Shown here: piece after piece, positions 17,751-25,564 of the stretch
Numbering within the stretch: the first letter of the stretch is position 1
How the letters are laid out: every line of letters starts with the position of its first letter
Assembly (NCBI GenBank): GCA_937872515.1
Contig: CALMSX010000048.1
Span: forward strand, 26,114 to 90,113
Length of the DNA stretch: 64,000 nt
Direction of reading: 5' to 3'
Origin: an uncultured Bacteroidota bacterium
Lineage (GTDB): Bacteria > Bacteroidota > Bacteroidia > Chitinophagales > Saprospiraceae
Program-made: the position numbers and the translations under genes
Notes under the pieces: model-generated
Database searches by the model: none
Told to the model about the DNA's origin: nothing
What the model saw: the letters and a program-made list of their open reading frames with translations, nothing else

Positions 17751-18299
17751 ATGAAGTATTTCTTTTTTTCTTTTGTGTTACTATTTTTCATTTCCTGTGG
17801 AAATAACAATGCTAGTGCCCCCGCAGAACCGAGTGCAGAAGCTCAACCTATGACTGGACAATCTGGGGTAAAAGATGAAGTTTCAAATCCCAACATTGTA
17901 CAAGTTGCTGTTAAAAGCAAAGATCACAGTACCTTGGTTACTGCAGTCCAAGCAGCTGGCTTGGTAGATGCATTGAGTAATGCAGGTCCCTTTACCGTAT
18001 TTGCACCAACAAATGCTGCTTTTGAAAAATTGCCAGCAGGAACAGTTGAAGGTTTATTAAAACCAGATAAAAAAGATGCATTGACAGATATTTTGGGCTA
18101 TCATACCTATGTGGGTGTACTCAAAGCCGAATACCTCAGCGATGGTCAAAAATTTGAACAAGTTGCAGGTGGTCATGTAACCATTGGTAAAAAGGATGGA
18201 AAAATAACTGTAAATGGTTCAGAAATTGTGGCATCAATTCCTACATCAAATGGGATAATTCACGTCATAAATGATGTGCTTTTGCCTCCTTCTAAATAA
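17751..18299 (+). CDS. Fasciclin (FAS1) domain lipoprotein
   Basis: The ATG at 17751 gives 182 residues. The signal MKYFFFSFVLLFFISCGNN ends in a lipobox, so Cys17 should be lipidated. After a low-complexity Ala/Glu/Pro linker comes one FAS1 domain (about 47-180). It carries the two conserved family segments, LSNAGPFTVFAPTNAAFEKLP and NGIIHVINDVLLPP. FAS1 domains mediate adhesion or protein contacts. Its location between a Crp/Fnr operator and the nosY end suggests it belongs to the denitrification regulon, possibly as a periplasmic partner, which is inference. A bidirectional terminator follows. Confidence 0.9.
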   Translation: MKYFFFSFVLLFFISCGNNNASAPAEPSAEAQPMTGQSGVKDEVSNPNIVQVAVKSKDHSTLVTAVQAAGLVDALSNAGPFTVFAPTNAAFEKLPAGTVEGLLKPDKKDALTDILGYHTYVGVLKAEYLSDGQKFEQVAGGHVTIGKKDGKITVNGSEIVASIPTSNGIIHVINDVLLPPSK

Positions 18300-18309
18300 T
18301 ATGTGTATT

Positions 18310-18339
18310 AAAAGCCCCGTTCACTCAAATGGGGCTTTT
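18310..18339. terminator. Bidirectional terminator between the fasciclin gene and nosY
   Basis: AAAAGCCCC at 18310-18318 pairs with GGGGCTTTT at 18331-18339. T runs follow on the plus strand and AATAC follows a T4 run on the minus strand. It lies 10 nt after the fasciclin stop and 3 nt past the convergent nosY stop. Confidence 0.85.
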
Positions 18340-18342
18340 TTA

Positions 18343-19110
18343 TTATAAATCTTTTTTCCTGAACCGGAGACCGGAAATCAAGAGTGGAGTAGCAGCCCAT
18401 AAAACCAAGAGGGCCATCGAGATCATTTCTCCGCTTCTAGACCCAAAAAAATCCCTAAATAATGCACCAGTAAAACCCATTAATGCGGAAACATCCAATC
18501 TCAAGAGAATCATAATTCGAGCCAAATCAATAGGACTGAGAGAAGTAAGGCCAATCATCGTCTTCTCAATCGGATAGTCCGAAAACTGAAACATTAAAAG
18601 CAACATTAATCCATCAAATAAGACTGCAAAAAACAACCATACCAAAATGGCCAATCCAATACCTCTGGCCTTATCTCGAGTCATTACAGTCACCAACATA
18701 GCCAGCGAAACAAAAACAAAAGTTATAAGTAATCCAGTTGTTATCAGGATCAAACTCATTCCTAAATCAGCGAAAAAAAGCAAAGGCAGACCAGCTCCAA
18801 TCATAAAAGCAGCAGCAAGAGCCAGTGACAAACCTGTATAAAACCCCAGCCATATGTCTCTTCGTTTGAGTGGTTGGCTCACCAAAAGCTCAATAAATTC
18901 AGCAGAATTATATAAATAGATAGTTGAAAAAATTACAGAAAAGAGTGGAACCAATAATAAAACTACATTGGTAAGGGATAAAACACCCTTTGCACTGTTA
19001 TCTTCAAGACTAAACAGACTCCATGACAAAACAGCCAATATTATCGCGTAAGCCAATACCAATCTGTTTTTAATAATATCTAAGATTACATATTTTAATA
19101 TTCTAATCAT
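18343..19110 (-). CDS. nosY: NosY-like ABC transporter permease
   Basis: A 255-residue inner-membrane protein with six hydrophobic segments (about 6-24, 42-66, 92-122, 125-146, 160-185 and 222-246). It fits the ABC-2 permease type used by NosFY, which with NosD supplies sulfur or copper to the CuZ centre of nitrous oxide reductase. Its start overlaps the nosF stop in an ATGA junction, implying translational coupling. The identification rests mainly on its place in an unmistakable nos operon. It is the last gene and ends at the shared terminator. Confidence 0.88.
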   Translation of the reverse strand: MIRILKYVILDIIKNRLVLAYAIILAVLSWSLFSLEDNSAKGVLSLTNVVLLLVPLFSVIFSTIYLYNSAEFIELLVSQPLKRRDIWLGFYTGLSLALAAAFMIGAGLPLLFFADLGMSLILITTGLLITFVFVSLAMLVTVMTRDKARGIGLAILVWLFFAVLFDGLMLLLMFQFSDYPIEKTMIGLTSLSPIDLARIMILLRLDVSALMGFTGALFRDFFGSRSGEMISMALLVLWAATPLLISGLRFRKKDL

Positions 19111-19820
19111 GAGTTCACGGTTTTAGCCAATAAGGTAACAATCGCCTTTGAAATCTTTGACTCCTTGGTTTCCTCTAACAAGGCTTCTACCGACTTGTGA
19201 AACAAAATTCTGCCCTCCTGCATAAAAATAATTTGAGAAACAAGATCATCTAACTCACTTAAGATATGACTGGTAATTAAAACCAATTTGCCATTAATTA
19301 CTTCCTGTGATATTTTTAGCTTCAAAGTTTCTGAAGACAATGGGTCTAGGCCGGCGGTTGGTTCATCCAGTACTAAAACAGGTGGGTTAAAAAGAAAGGC
19401 TAAAGCTGCACTCACTTTTTGAATCGTGCCTCCTGACAAAGTAGCCATTTTTTTGGATTGCAGTGTTCTTAATCCAAAACTATCTATCAAGTATTCATCA
19501 TAAATAGGTTGATCAGGTCTAAGGTGTCTTACCATGTCGATGAGTTGACCTATAGTAAGATTGCCCGGATATTTACCTATTTGAGGCATATAGCCTAATC
19601 CAGCGCGGTGTAGGTGTTGATGGATGATTTCAGCCCCATTGACGTGAATACTTCCCTCATCAGGAATGACCATGCCCAACAGGCTTTTTATCAAGGTCGT
19701 TTTGCCGCATCCATTGGGGCCGATTAGTGCTATACAATGGCCAGAAGCCATGTCAAGATTGACATTTTTTAAGACCTCCAGGCTTCCAAATCGTTTAGAA
19801 ACATTCTCAAATTGAATCAT
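19107..19820 (-). CDS. nosF: NosF-like ABC transporter ATP-binding protein
   Basis: A 237-residue cytoplasmic ATPase. Walker A is GPNGCGKT at residues 34-41, the signature is LSGGTIQKVSAALAF, and Walker B plus catalytic Glu is VLVLDEPTAGLDP. ILITSHILSELDDL-like text (VLITSHILSELDDLV) supplies the switch histidine. In the Nos system it energises NosY for CuZ maturation in the periplasm. It overlaps nosD upstream and nosY downstream by 4 nt each, both as ATGA, so the three proteins are translationally coupled. Confidence 0.93.
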   Translation of the reverse strand: MIQFENVSKRFGSLEVLKNVNLDMASGHCIALIGPNGCGKTTLIKSLLGMVIPDEGSIHVNGAEIIHQHLHRAGLGYMPQIGKYPGNLTIGQLIDMVRHLRPDQPIYDEYLIDSFGLRTLQSKKMATLSGGTIQKVSAALAFLFNPPVLVLDEPTAGLDPLSSETLKLKISQEVINGKLVLITSHILSELDDLVSQIIFMQEGRILFHKSVEALLEETKESKISKAIVTLLAKTVNS

Positions 19821-21049
19821 AAATAAACTGGTTTCATCCTGGGTTTTTCATCAATAAAATTATCAGGTGTGATGCTGGGCATGACTTTTTCTGTTCTATC
19901 CATAAGCATTACAATAAAACTCCTGTACAACATCATAGCAGATGGATTGTTTTCTGCTATTTTAGAATACAAACTTAAAGGATGGAAGGGTATATCTCCA
20001 AAACCGTCTTTATTTAAATCATATCCTTCATATTTTTGCCAATAATTATTTTCAAATGTGTTGAGTACTAAATCTCCATTGGTGCTAACATCAAAGGTAT
20101 TACCTTTAAAGTCATTCTGTAAAATCCTATTATCCATACAACTCGCCTGGATTTTCATGCCCCATCCATTGTCATCAAAAGTATTTTCAACAATATCTGC
20201 CCTGCTAACTCCTTCCAGGTAAATACCCGCAGTATTTTTGTTGAAATAGTTGTTAAGAATATTACAATCTGAAATCTCTTTTAATAGCAAGCCATAAGAA
20301 GCATCACCCCAATTTTCAACAAAATGATTATTGATCATTAATACCCTTTTAGTAAACATAACCGCAACGCCTGATCCGTTTTCCCTGAACACATTTGAAA
20401 TGTAGGCATCGTCATTCGAAAACATGAAGTGAAGCCCATATCTTATGTTGTTGTGTGACCTATTTCGCCAGATAACAGAATGAGTTACAAACTCAAAGTA
20501 GATACCATCTCTGTGTCCACATATTTCATTTCCAATAATTTGCAAACTATCGCTCTTCCAGCAATGAATACCATTGCCAATCATCTGTTCATCTTTGCCG
20601 TACGCTCTTATCTTGTTGCCTCTTATTACACATTTTTTACTGTATTGGAGGTAGATGCCGAAAAAATTATCCTCTAACTTATTTCCAATTATATTCACAT
20701 GAGAAGCGTCATATACTTTAATAGCAGCTGGATCTTCGAGGGATGCATAATTAGAACCTTTTACGACCAGTCCGCTGATCAAAACATTACTTGCCTTAAC
20801 AGATAAAATCTCAACTTTTTTTTCGCCATCCAGTACAGGCCACCCAATACCAATTAGAGATATCGGCTTATCGATGATTAAATTCCCTTCACTGTATTGG
20901 CCAGAATGAATCAAAATTGTGTCTCCTGCACTTGCAGCTTTAAAGGCAAGCGATAATTTTTGAAAGGTAAAATTTTTACCAACATTTAAAGTCCTGGCAC
21001 TAAGAAAATATGAGAAACTTATGCAAAAAATTATTGAATATAACCGCAT
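19817..21049 (-). CDS. nosD: NosD-like periplasmic copper/sulfur-delivery protein
   Basis: A 410-residue protein from the ATG at 21049, chosen because it starts 1 nt after the nosL stop and opens into a Sec signal (MRLYSIIFCISFSYFLSA). The rest is a right-handed beta-helix made of CASH-type repeats, seen as recurring N-x-I-x-x-N motifs such as VNIIGNKLEDNFFGIYLQYS and CNILNNYFNKNTAGIYLEG. NosD partners the NosFY transporter in assembling the CuZ site of NosZ. The GLHFMFSNDDAYISNVFRENGSGVAVMF region is the most conserved part of the family. Length is typical. Confidence 0.93.
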   Translation of the reverse strand: MRLYSIIFCISFSYFLSARTLNVGKNFTFQKLSLAFKAASAGDTILIHSGQYSEGNLIIDKPISLIGIGWPVLDGEKKVEILSVKASNVLISGLVVKGSNYASLEDPAAIKVYDASHVNIIGNKLEDNFFGIYLQYSKKCVIRGNKIRAYGKDEQMIGNGIHCWKSDSLQIIGNEICGHRDGIYFEFVTHSVIWRNRSHNNIRYGLHFMFSNDDAYISNVFRENGSGVAVMFTKRVLMINNHFVENWGDASYGLLLKEISDCNILNNYFNKNTAGIYLEGVSRADIVENTFDDNGWGMKIQASCMDNRILQNDFKGNTFDVSTNGDLVLNTFENNYWQKYEGYDLNKDGFGDIPFHPLSLYSKIAENNPSAMMLYRSFIVMLMDRTEKVMPSITPDNFIDEKPRMKPVYL

Positions 21050-21050
21050 A

Positions 21051-22064
21051 CTATTGAGCAAAAATAATACCCCTGTCAATTTGTATGCCCTTCCATACTT
21101 CATTGTATTCTTGTAGTTGTTTTTCATCTCTGAATGCTGCAATATTTCCACGCATTGGGCTTTGTATGGCGTCTCCTTGCACGAAAACCAATGAATCCAG
21201 AGGAGTCAGGTGCCCAGGATCCGCATAATCACAAATATATACTTCTGCTTTTGGATCTGCAACTAAATCTGACACATAGGCTTGGAGACACAAAACATCA
21301 TCAAATTTGTATACCCTACCTTTGCCCGTAATCAATTCTGCCGCAAAACGAGTATCAGCAATGTTCATTTTACAATGGTGACAAAGATCCTTATGAACTT
21401 CGATGGGTTCAGGCCCAGATGGACCGCAAGCGCCCAATAAAAGAGAAATCACCATAAAAAATGTTACTTTAGCCACTGTACCAGAAGGAAATTTATTTTT
21501 CTTAAATTCTAGGTAAGAAGCAACCACCATTAACAAGCCCGCCAAAATAAACAACCAGCCACCAATATCGGGAATCGAATATGCACCAAAATTCAATAAC
21601 TGTTTAAATCCGATAAGCGGAGGCTGATAAGCCATTCCAGGTACAACAATGGCTGCATTGGGATCTAAGTTATGCCCATATTCATACTCCCATCTCCAGA
21701 AATCGTACATCGCCAACATACCAAAAGAAACAAACAGAGCGAGGACAATGTATATCCATTTTTTATTGCCAAAAAAGGCAGACAGGATGGCAATCAAAGC
21801 AAAAAAACCGATAATGTAGGGCAATACAGTGAACTCAACAAATTCTTCGGCATGCAAAGTTTTCATTCCAATGTAGTGATTTAGTCCGTTGACAATTTCA
21901 ACATCGCCCCCCAATTTATTGGCATAGATGAGCAACCTCAATCCTTCAGGATATTGAGGAGCATCAAGATCTATTCTCCAGATGGGAACAAAAATGGATA
22001 TTGCCAATGACAATCCTGCCAAAATCATGGCAATAAAAGCAAAAGCTGATAATCGTGCATTCAT
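21051..22064 (-). CDS. nosL: NosL fused to an N-terminal four-helix membrane domain
   Basis: 337 residues from the ATG at 22064 (a TTG two codons upstream is possible). Residues 1-185 are a membrane domain with helices at about 8-28, 80-98, 102-120 and 168-184 and a loop with NGLNHYIGMK. A fifth hydrophobic segment (200-212) ends in SLLLGAC, a textbook lipobox with Cys213, placed inside the protein. The rest is a complete NosL copper chaperone: LCHHCKMNI with Cys228, Cys231 and Met233, then VYKFDDVLCLQAYV and QSPMRGNIAAF. NosL carries Cu(I) to apo-NosZ. Typical NosL is a small lipoprotein, so this is a fusion of two proteins usually expected to be separate. A terminator-like hairpin lies just before the start. 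Confidence 0.88.
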   Translation of the reverse strand: MNARLSAFAFIAMILAGLSLAISIFVPIWRIDLDAPQYPEGLRLLIYANKLGGDVEIVNGLNHYIGMKTLHAEEFVEFTVLPYIIGFFALIAILSAFFGNKKWIYIVLALFVSFGMLAMYDFWRWEYEYGHNLDPNAAIVVPGMAYQPPLIGFKQLLNFGAYSIPDIGGWLFILAGLLMVVASYLEFKKNKFPSGTVAKVTFFMVISLLLGACGPSGPEPIEVHKDLCHHCKMNIADTRFAAELITGKGRVYKFDDVLCLQAYVSDLVADPKAEVYICDYADPGHLTPLDSLVFVQGDAIQSPMRGNIAAFRDEKQLQEYNEVWKGIQIDRGIIFAQ

Positions 22065-22078
22065 GATCAAAAATTTAG

Positions 22079-22106
22079 AAAAAAGGGGAAGCTAACGCTT
22101 TCCCCT
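22079..22106 (-). terminator. Terminator-like hairpin in the nosZ-nosL spacer
   Basis: On the minus strand AGGGGAAAGC-GTTA-GCTTCCCC forms a stem with one bulged A, followed directly by TTTTTTC. It lies about 110 nt after the nosZ stop and 15 nt before the nosL start codon. It should terminate part of the transcription from nosZ, or shield the nosZ mRNA 3' end, lowering nosLDFY relative to nosZ. Confidence 0.7.
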
Positions 22107-22216
22107 CTGTAATATTAAATATAGGCTACCAGTTCGCAATTGAATCTAAACTCTATATTAATTGACATTCTCTATGGATTGATTGTATGTAAACTTAAAT
22201 TTACTTTTATTCTGAA

Positions 22217-24196
22217 TTACTTAGCTGGCTGTGTACTATTGCCACCCAGGGTAAAGCTGAGGGGCACCTTACTGGTTGCCGGGGACACCCTAACATAACC
22301 TTGCATTTCCTGGTGTAAGGCGCTACAAAAGTCAGTACAGTACATTGGAAAAATACCCACTCTGTCGGGCTGCCATTTGAGGGTGGTTGTTTCACCTGGC
22401 ATGATTAGCAATTCTGCATTATTGGCTCCCTTAATGCCAAACCCATGAGGAACATCCCAATCCTGTTCAAGGTTTGTAACGTGAAAATAAACTTCATCCC
22501 CCATTCGAACACCTTCAATATTATCTGGAGAAAAGTGAGATCTGATGGCAGTCATATATACATGAACTTTATTGCCTTCCCTTACGACCTTACTTTCGCC
22601 TTCTCCCTTAGCGGCTCTTGGATGCTTATTCTCATCGATTTTAAATAATTTAACCTGACCGTTGTTCCTGATCAGATCAGCCGGTGCAGCCTGCGCGTAA
22701 TGGGGTTCACCAATGGTTGGAAAATCAAGGATGAGTTGCATCTTATCACCGCTGATATCGTACAGCTGAGCACTTTGTGACAATTCCGGCCCCGTTGGAA
22801 GATATCTGTCTTTGGTGATCTTATTATACGCAATCAAATACTTTCCAAATGGTTTTTTGGAATCACCTCCGGGAACACACAGGTGGCCTACTGAATAATA
22901 AGTTGGCACCCTGTCCAAAACTTTTAGGTCCTTGATGTTCCACTTTACCACTTCAGAAGAAACAAAGAAGGAGGTATAGGCATTGCCTTTGCCATCAAAT
23001 TCGGTGTGCAAAGGTCCTAAGCCTGGCTTTTTAACCTCTCCATAAAGGGCAGCTTCATACTTTATTACATTTATGCCATCATATTCTCCTTCAAAACTTT
23101 TGTCAGCAATGGCTTTCTGCAATTTATCAAATGAAAAAACTGGAATAAGGGCAGCTAACTTACCACTGCCTACGATGTACTCGCCACTTGGATCTACATC
23201 ACAACCGTGGGGGGACTTAGGGCAAGGGATCATGTAACACAAATCCTTTAGTTCTTTGGCATTCAATACGGTCACCTCATTTTTAATGGTGTGAGTAGCT
23301 GAATGGGTTTCATCGCTGTAAACATTGTGTGCATATCTAACAGGCACTTTTTTGCCCTTTCCTGCTTTCAGATATTCTTCTGCCTTCTTCCAGTTAACCG
23401 CCATGATAAAGTCTTTGTCTTTTTGAGATGCATTGACCTCCAGCAAGGTGTTTGCCTGTTCTGTGTTGTAACAAGAGAAAAAGAACCAACCGTGCGATTT
23501 CCCTTTGCCGGCATGGCTGAGGTCAAAATTAACTCCGGGACATTGAATCTGGAAAGCAAGGTCCATGGAGCCTGAAGTTTTGTCAACAGAGATAAAGCTT
23601 AAATGACCTTTAAAATTTTCTTTATAAGTAGAAATGGCAACATCTCCATTAACGTTGTCAGCAGGCACAGAAAATCGCGTTCCGGCTACTACGTATTCTG
23701 TATTTTCTGTAATAAATGGGGATGAGTGGTTACCCCCGCTATTGGGCAATTCAATGATTTCAGCAGTTCTAAAAGTTTTTAAGTCGATCCTTGCCACCCT
23801 CGGTGTGTTATTGGCATTGCCAAACACCCATCTGCCATCCACTTCACCATTCGTTTGTGACAACTCGGGGTGGTGGAGATCATCCCATGGAACAAAGCCG
23901 TGTGAGGTCATCAGCATTGGCTTGGTTTCTTCACTATACCCCCATCCCTTTTCAGGATCAACAGAAAAAACTGGAATGACACGCAATAATCTGCCACTTG
24001 GTAGTCCGTAAGCGCTCATTTGACCGCTAAATCCGCCGCTTACAAAATTGTAAAACTCATCGTATTTTCCCGGTGGTACATAGGCTTTCGCCGCGGCATC
24101 CCCACTTACTGCAGTACTAGCATTTTTTGGTTTGCACGAATAAATACTTAGGATAAGGGCAAAGCAAGCCCCTCCAATCCATAGATTGAATTTCAT
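22217..24196 (-). CDS. nosZ: Nitrous oxide reductase, clade II (Sec-type)
   Basis: A 659-residue periplasmic enzyme that reduces N2O to N2. The CuA site is at the C-terminus in CTDFCSALHQEM, with Cys620, Cys624, His628 and Met631. The seven-bladed propeller that binds CuZ shows DDLHHPELSQTNGEVDGRW (His108/109) and further conserved histidines (GKSHGWFF, SPHGCDVDPSGEY). The signal is Sec-type rather than twin-arginine, which marks the atypical clade II common in Bacteroidota. The signal ends IYSCKPK, so Cys21 may be lipidated; Tyr at -2 is tolerated but not ideal. A c-type cytochrome gene precedes it by 40 nt. Confidence 0.97.
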   Translation of the reverse strand: MKFNLWIGGACFALILSIYSCKPKNASTAVSGDAAAKAYVPPGKYDEFYNFVSGGFSGQMSAYGLPSGRLLRVIPVFSVDPEKGWGYSEETKPMLMTSHGFVPWDDLHHPELSQTNGEVDGRWVFGNANNTPRVARIDLKTFRTAEIIELPNSGGNHSSPFITENTEYVVAGTRFSVPADNVNGDVAISTYKENFKGHLSFISVDKTSGSMDLAFQIQCPGVNFDLSHAGKGKSHGWFFFSCYNTEQANTLLEVNASQKDKDFIMAVNWKKAEEYLKAGKGKKVPVRYAHNVYSDETHSATHTIKNEVTVLNAKELKDLCYMIPCPKSPHGCDVDPSGEYIVGSGKLAALIPVFSFDKLQKAIADKSFEGEYDGINVIKYEAALYGEVKKPGLGPLHTEFDGKGNAYTSFFVSSEVVKWNIKDLKVLDRVPTYYSVGHLCVPGGDSKKPFGKYLIAYNKITKDRYLPTGPELSQSAQLYDISGDKMQLILDFPTIGEPHYAQAAPADLIRNNGQVKLFKIDENKHPRAAKGEGESKVVREGNKVHVYMTAIRSHFSPDNIEGVRMGDEVYFHVTNLEQDWDVPHGFGIKGANNAELLIMPGETTTLKWQPDRVGIFPMYCTDFCSALHQEMQGYVRVSPATSKVPLSFTLGGNSTQPAK

Positions 24197-24236
24197 GATT
24201 GTAGTTTTTATTGGAAATTAAAAAAGTATACTGGTA

Positions 24237-24722
24237 TTACTTTGCCCCGTCATTTTGGCGCATAAACTCAAGTACCTGGCGCGCTTCATCATCGGTTAGA
24301 TTTTGATTGGGCATTCTCACCAAACAAATTTCCAACTGTGCCTGTACTTCAGGATCCTTGTCAATCATTGGGTCTGGATTGGTTATGAAATTCATGATCC
24401 ATTCGGCTTTTCTTCTTTCTGTTACGCCTTTCCACCCTGGTCCAACCAATTTTTCATTGGTCAGTTTGTGACAAGAAGCACATTTAACGGATTGAATTTT
24501 TTGACCTCCTCCGGCCATGGTTACATCAATGGTTTCACCCATTTTCAACATTTCAGCAGTCCACTTACCCTCTCCCCTTGCAGGATCATACGAAGCGGCA
24601 TCTTTTACCATACTTTGTGCTTCAGCAGGAGCTGCAGTTGTTGTATCTGTACCAGATTTACTGCCACATGACGCCAAGACAGCACCTGCCAGTAATAAAA
24701 CGATAGATTTAAACTTGTACAT
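24237..24722 (-). CDS. Monoheme cytochrome c lipoprotein, probable electron donor to NosZ
   Basis: A 161-residue protein. The signal ends LASCG with Cys19 as the lipidated residue. After a Thr/Ala/Pro-rich linker the heme motif CASCH is at residues 81-85, and Met137 (LVRMPNQNLTDDEA) is a likely sixth ligand. KLVGPGWKGVTERR is typical of class I cytochromes. As first gene of the nos operon, 40 nt before nosZ, it is the natural candidate to pass electrons from the quinol-oxidising chain to CuA. This replaces the NosR-type donor, which is absent here. Confidence 0.93.
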   Translation of the reverse strand: MYKFKSIVLLLAGAVLASCGSKSGTDTTTAAPAEAQSMVKDAASYDPARGEGKWTAEMLKMGETIDVTMAGGGQKIQSVKCASCHKLTNEKLVGPGWKGVTERRKAEWIMNFITNPDPMIDKDPEVQAQLEICLVRMPNQNLTDDEARQVLEFMRQNDGAK

Positions 24723-24748
24723 ACGTATTAAATTTTAATATTACTGTA

Positions 24749-24756
24749 CAAATATC
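24749..24756 (-). promoter_or_regulatory. Candidate -7 element of the nos operon promoter
   Basis: Read on the minus strand, GATATTTG matches TAnnTTTG at 7 of its 8 positions including the flexible ones. It lies 27 nt upstream of the cytochrome start. If transcription begins about 7 nt further on, the dyad at 24781-24792 would be centred about 42-44 nt upstream, close to the class II activator position. Confidence 0.4.
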
Positions 24757-24780
24757 GTCTTTAGGCTTCTTCTTTAAATA

Positions 24781-24792
24781 TGACCGCAATCA
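24781..24792 (-). promoter_or_regulatory. Candidate Crp/Fnr-family operator, nos promoter-proximal
   Basis: TGACCGCAATCA (written on the plus strand) has the TGA-N6-TCA layout, flanked by A and T so that the dyad extends to ATGA/TCAT. It lies 58 nt upstream of the first nos gene and about -42 from the inferred start of transcription. Confidence 0.5.
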
Positions 24793-24807
24793 TAAAGAGC
24801 TTGAAAA

Positions 24808-24819
24808 TGACCAAGGTCA
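24808..24819 (-). promoter_or_regulatory. Candidate Crp/Fnr-family operator, nos promoter-distal
   Basis: TGACCAAGGTCA is a perfect 5+5 dyad with a 2-nt centre and again fits TGA-N6-TCA. Its centre is 27 bp from that of the proximal site, so a second dimer could bind at about -70. Confidence 0.48.
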
Positions 24820-24851
24820 GGTATTAGAATGATGGCGATTAGTAATGCCTT

Positions 24852-24892
24852 AAAAAATCAAAATCCCGACAAAATAATGGATTTTGCCGGGA
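24852..24892 (-). terminator. Intrinsic terminator of the macro-domain gene
   Basis: In the minus-strand transcript UCCCGGCAAAAU pairs with AUUUUGUCGGGA (one G-U pair) around a 5-nt loop and is followed by UUUUGAUUUUUU. The plus-strand version has an A-C mismatch instead, so it should work for the minus strand only. It starts 31 nt after the stop at 24923. Confidence 0.78.
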
Positions 24893-24922
24893 CCAACTTA
24901 TTAGCCCATAAACACCTTAGGT

Positions 24923-25414
24923 CTATGTCTCAAGGGCTCTCTCACTTTTAATGAACTTAGAGTATAGGTAAACTTTTGTTTCCAAAACATCCAGGTACTT
25001 GTAAATATGCGGACGAACATCTTCCCAGTCCAATCCACCAACACCCGTTGCTACACGGGGCAGTGCAAGGGAGCTAATGTTTTCACTTTCAAGTTTGGAT
25101 GCCAATTGTTTCAAACATTTATCGAGGTTATGCAGGTTAGCTTTACCCGGTAATCCATGTGAATGAGTAGAAGGCGCTGCTTCCTGCACCAATAAGCTGA
25201 AAATTTTAAAACCATCACTTCTTGTCCATTCATAAATATCCCCTGACTTCATGCGGCGAACATGACCTTCATGACGAAAGTCTTTGACCATTTCCGGATA
25301 TTTTTCACGCAGTCCGAGAGCCAAACCGGATTCAAAATGATCCAGTGGAGCTACGCTGTGTGCTATTGATTTTGCTTTTGTAAGGAGGATGTCCCCTGAT
25401 ACTTCTATTATCAT
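24923..25414 (-). CDS. Macro domain protein (probable ADP-ribose binding or hydrolysing)
   Basis: A 163-residue single-domain protein. It opens with IIEVSGDILLTKAKSIAHSV, the GDI strand of macro domains, and later has ALPRVATGVGGLDWEDVRPHI, the glycine-rich phosphate loop best known from TARG1/DarG-type macro domains. The usual AIVNAAN is replaced by a degenerate IAHSVAP, as in the TARG1/ALC1-like branch, whose members remove ADP-ribose from acidic residues or DNA. No ADP-ribosyltransferase partner is adjacent. It is probably monocistronic, with its own terminator. Confidence 0.8.
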   Translation of the reverse strand: MIIEVSGDILLTKAKSIAHSVAPLDHFESGLALGLREKYPEMVKDFRHEGHVRRMKSGDIYEWTRSDGFKIFSLLVQEAAPSTHSHGLPGKANLHNLDKCLKQLASKLESENISSLALPRVATGVGGLDWEDVRPHIYKYLDVLETKVYLYSKFIKSERALET

Positions 25415-25564
25415 GAAATATTTTTACATAAAAATACTTCAACATTAATGTAAATGTATTAATTATTATCAGTTACTACAATGAGAACAGATTTTTTATT
25501 ATCTGTAGCTACCTTTAATGAAAATGTAGAAAAAATGAATGCCCCCTCCCCCGCTTGTTAAGCC

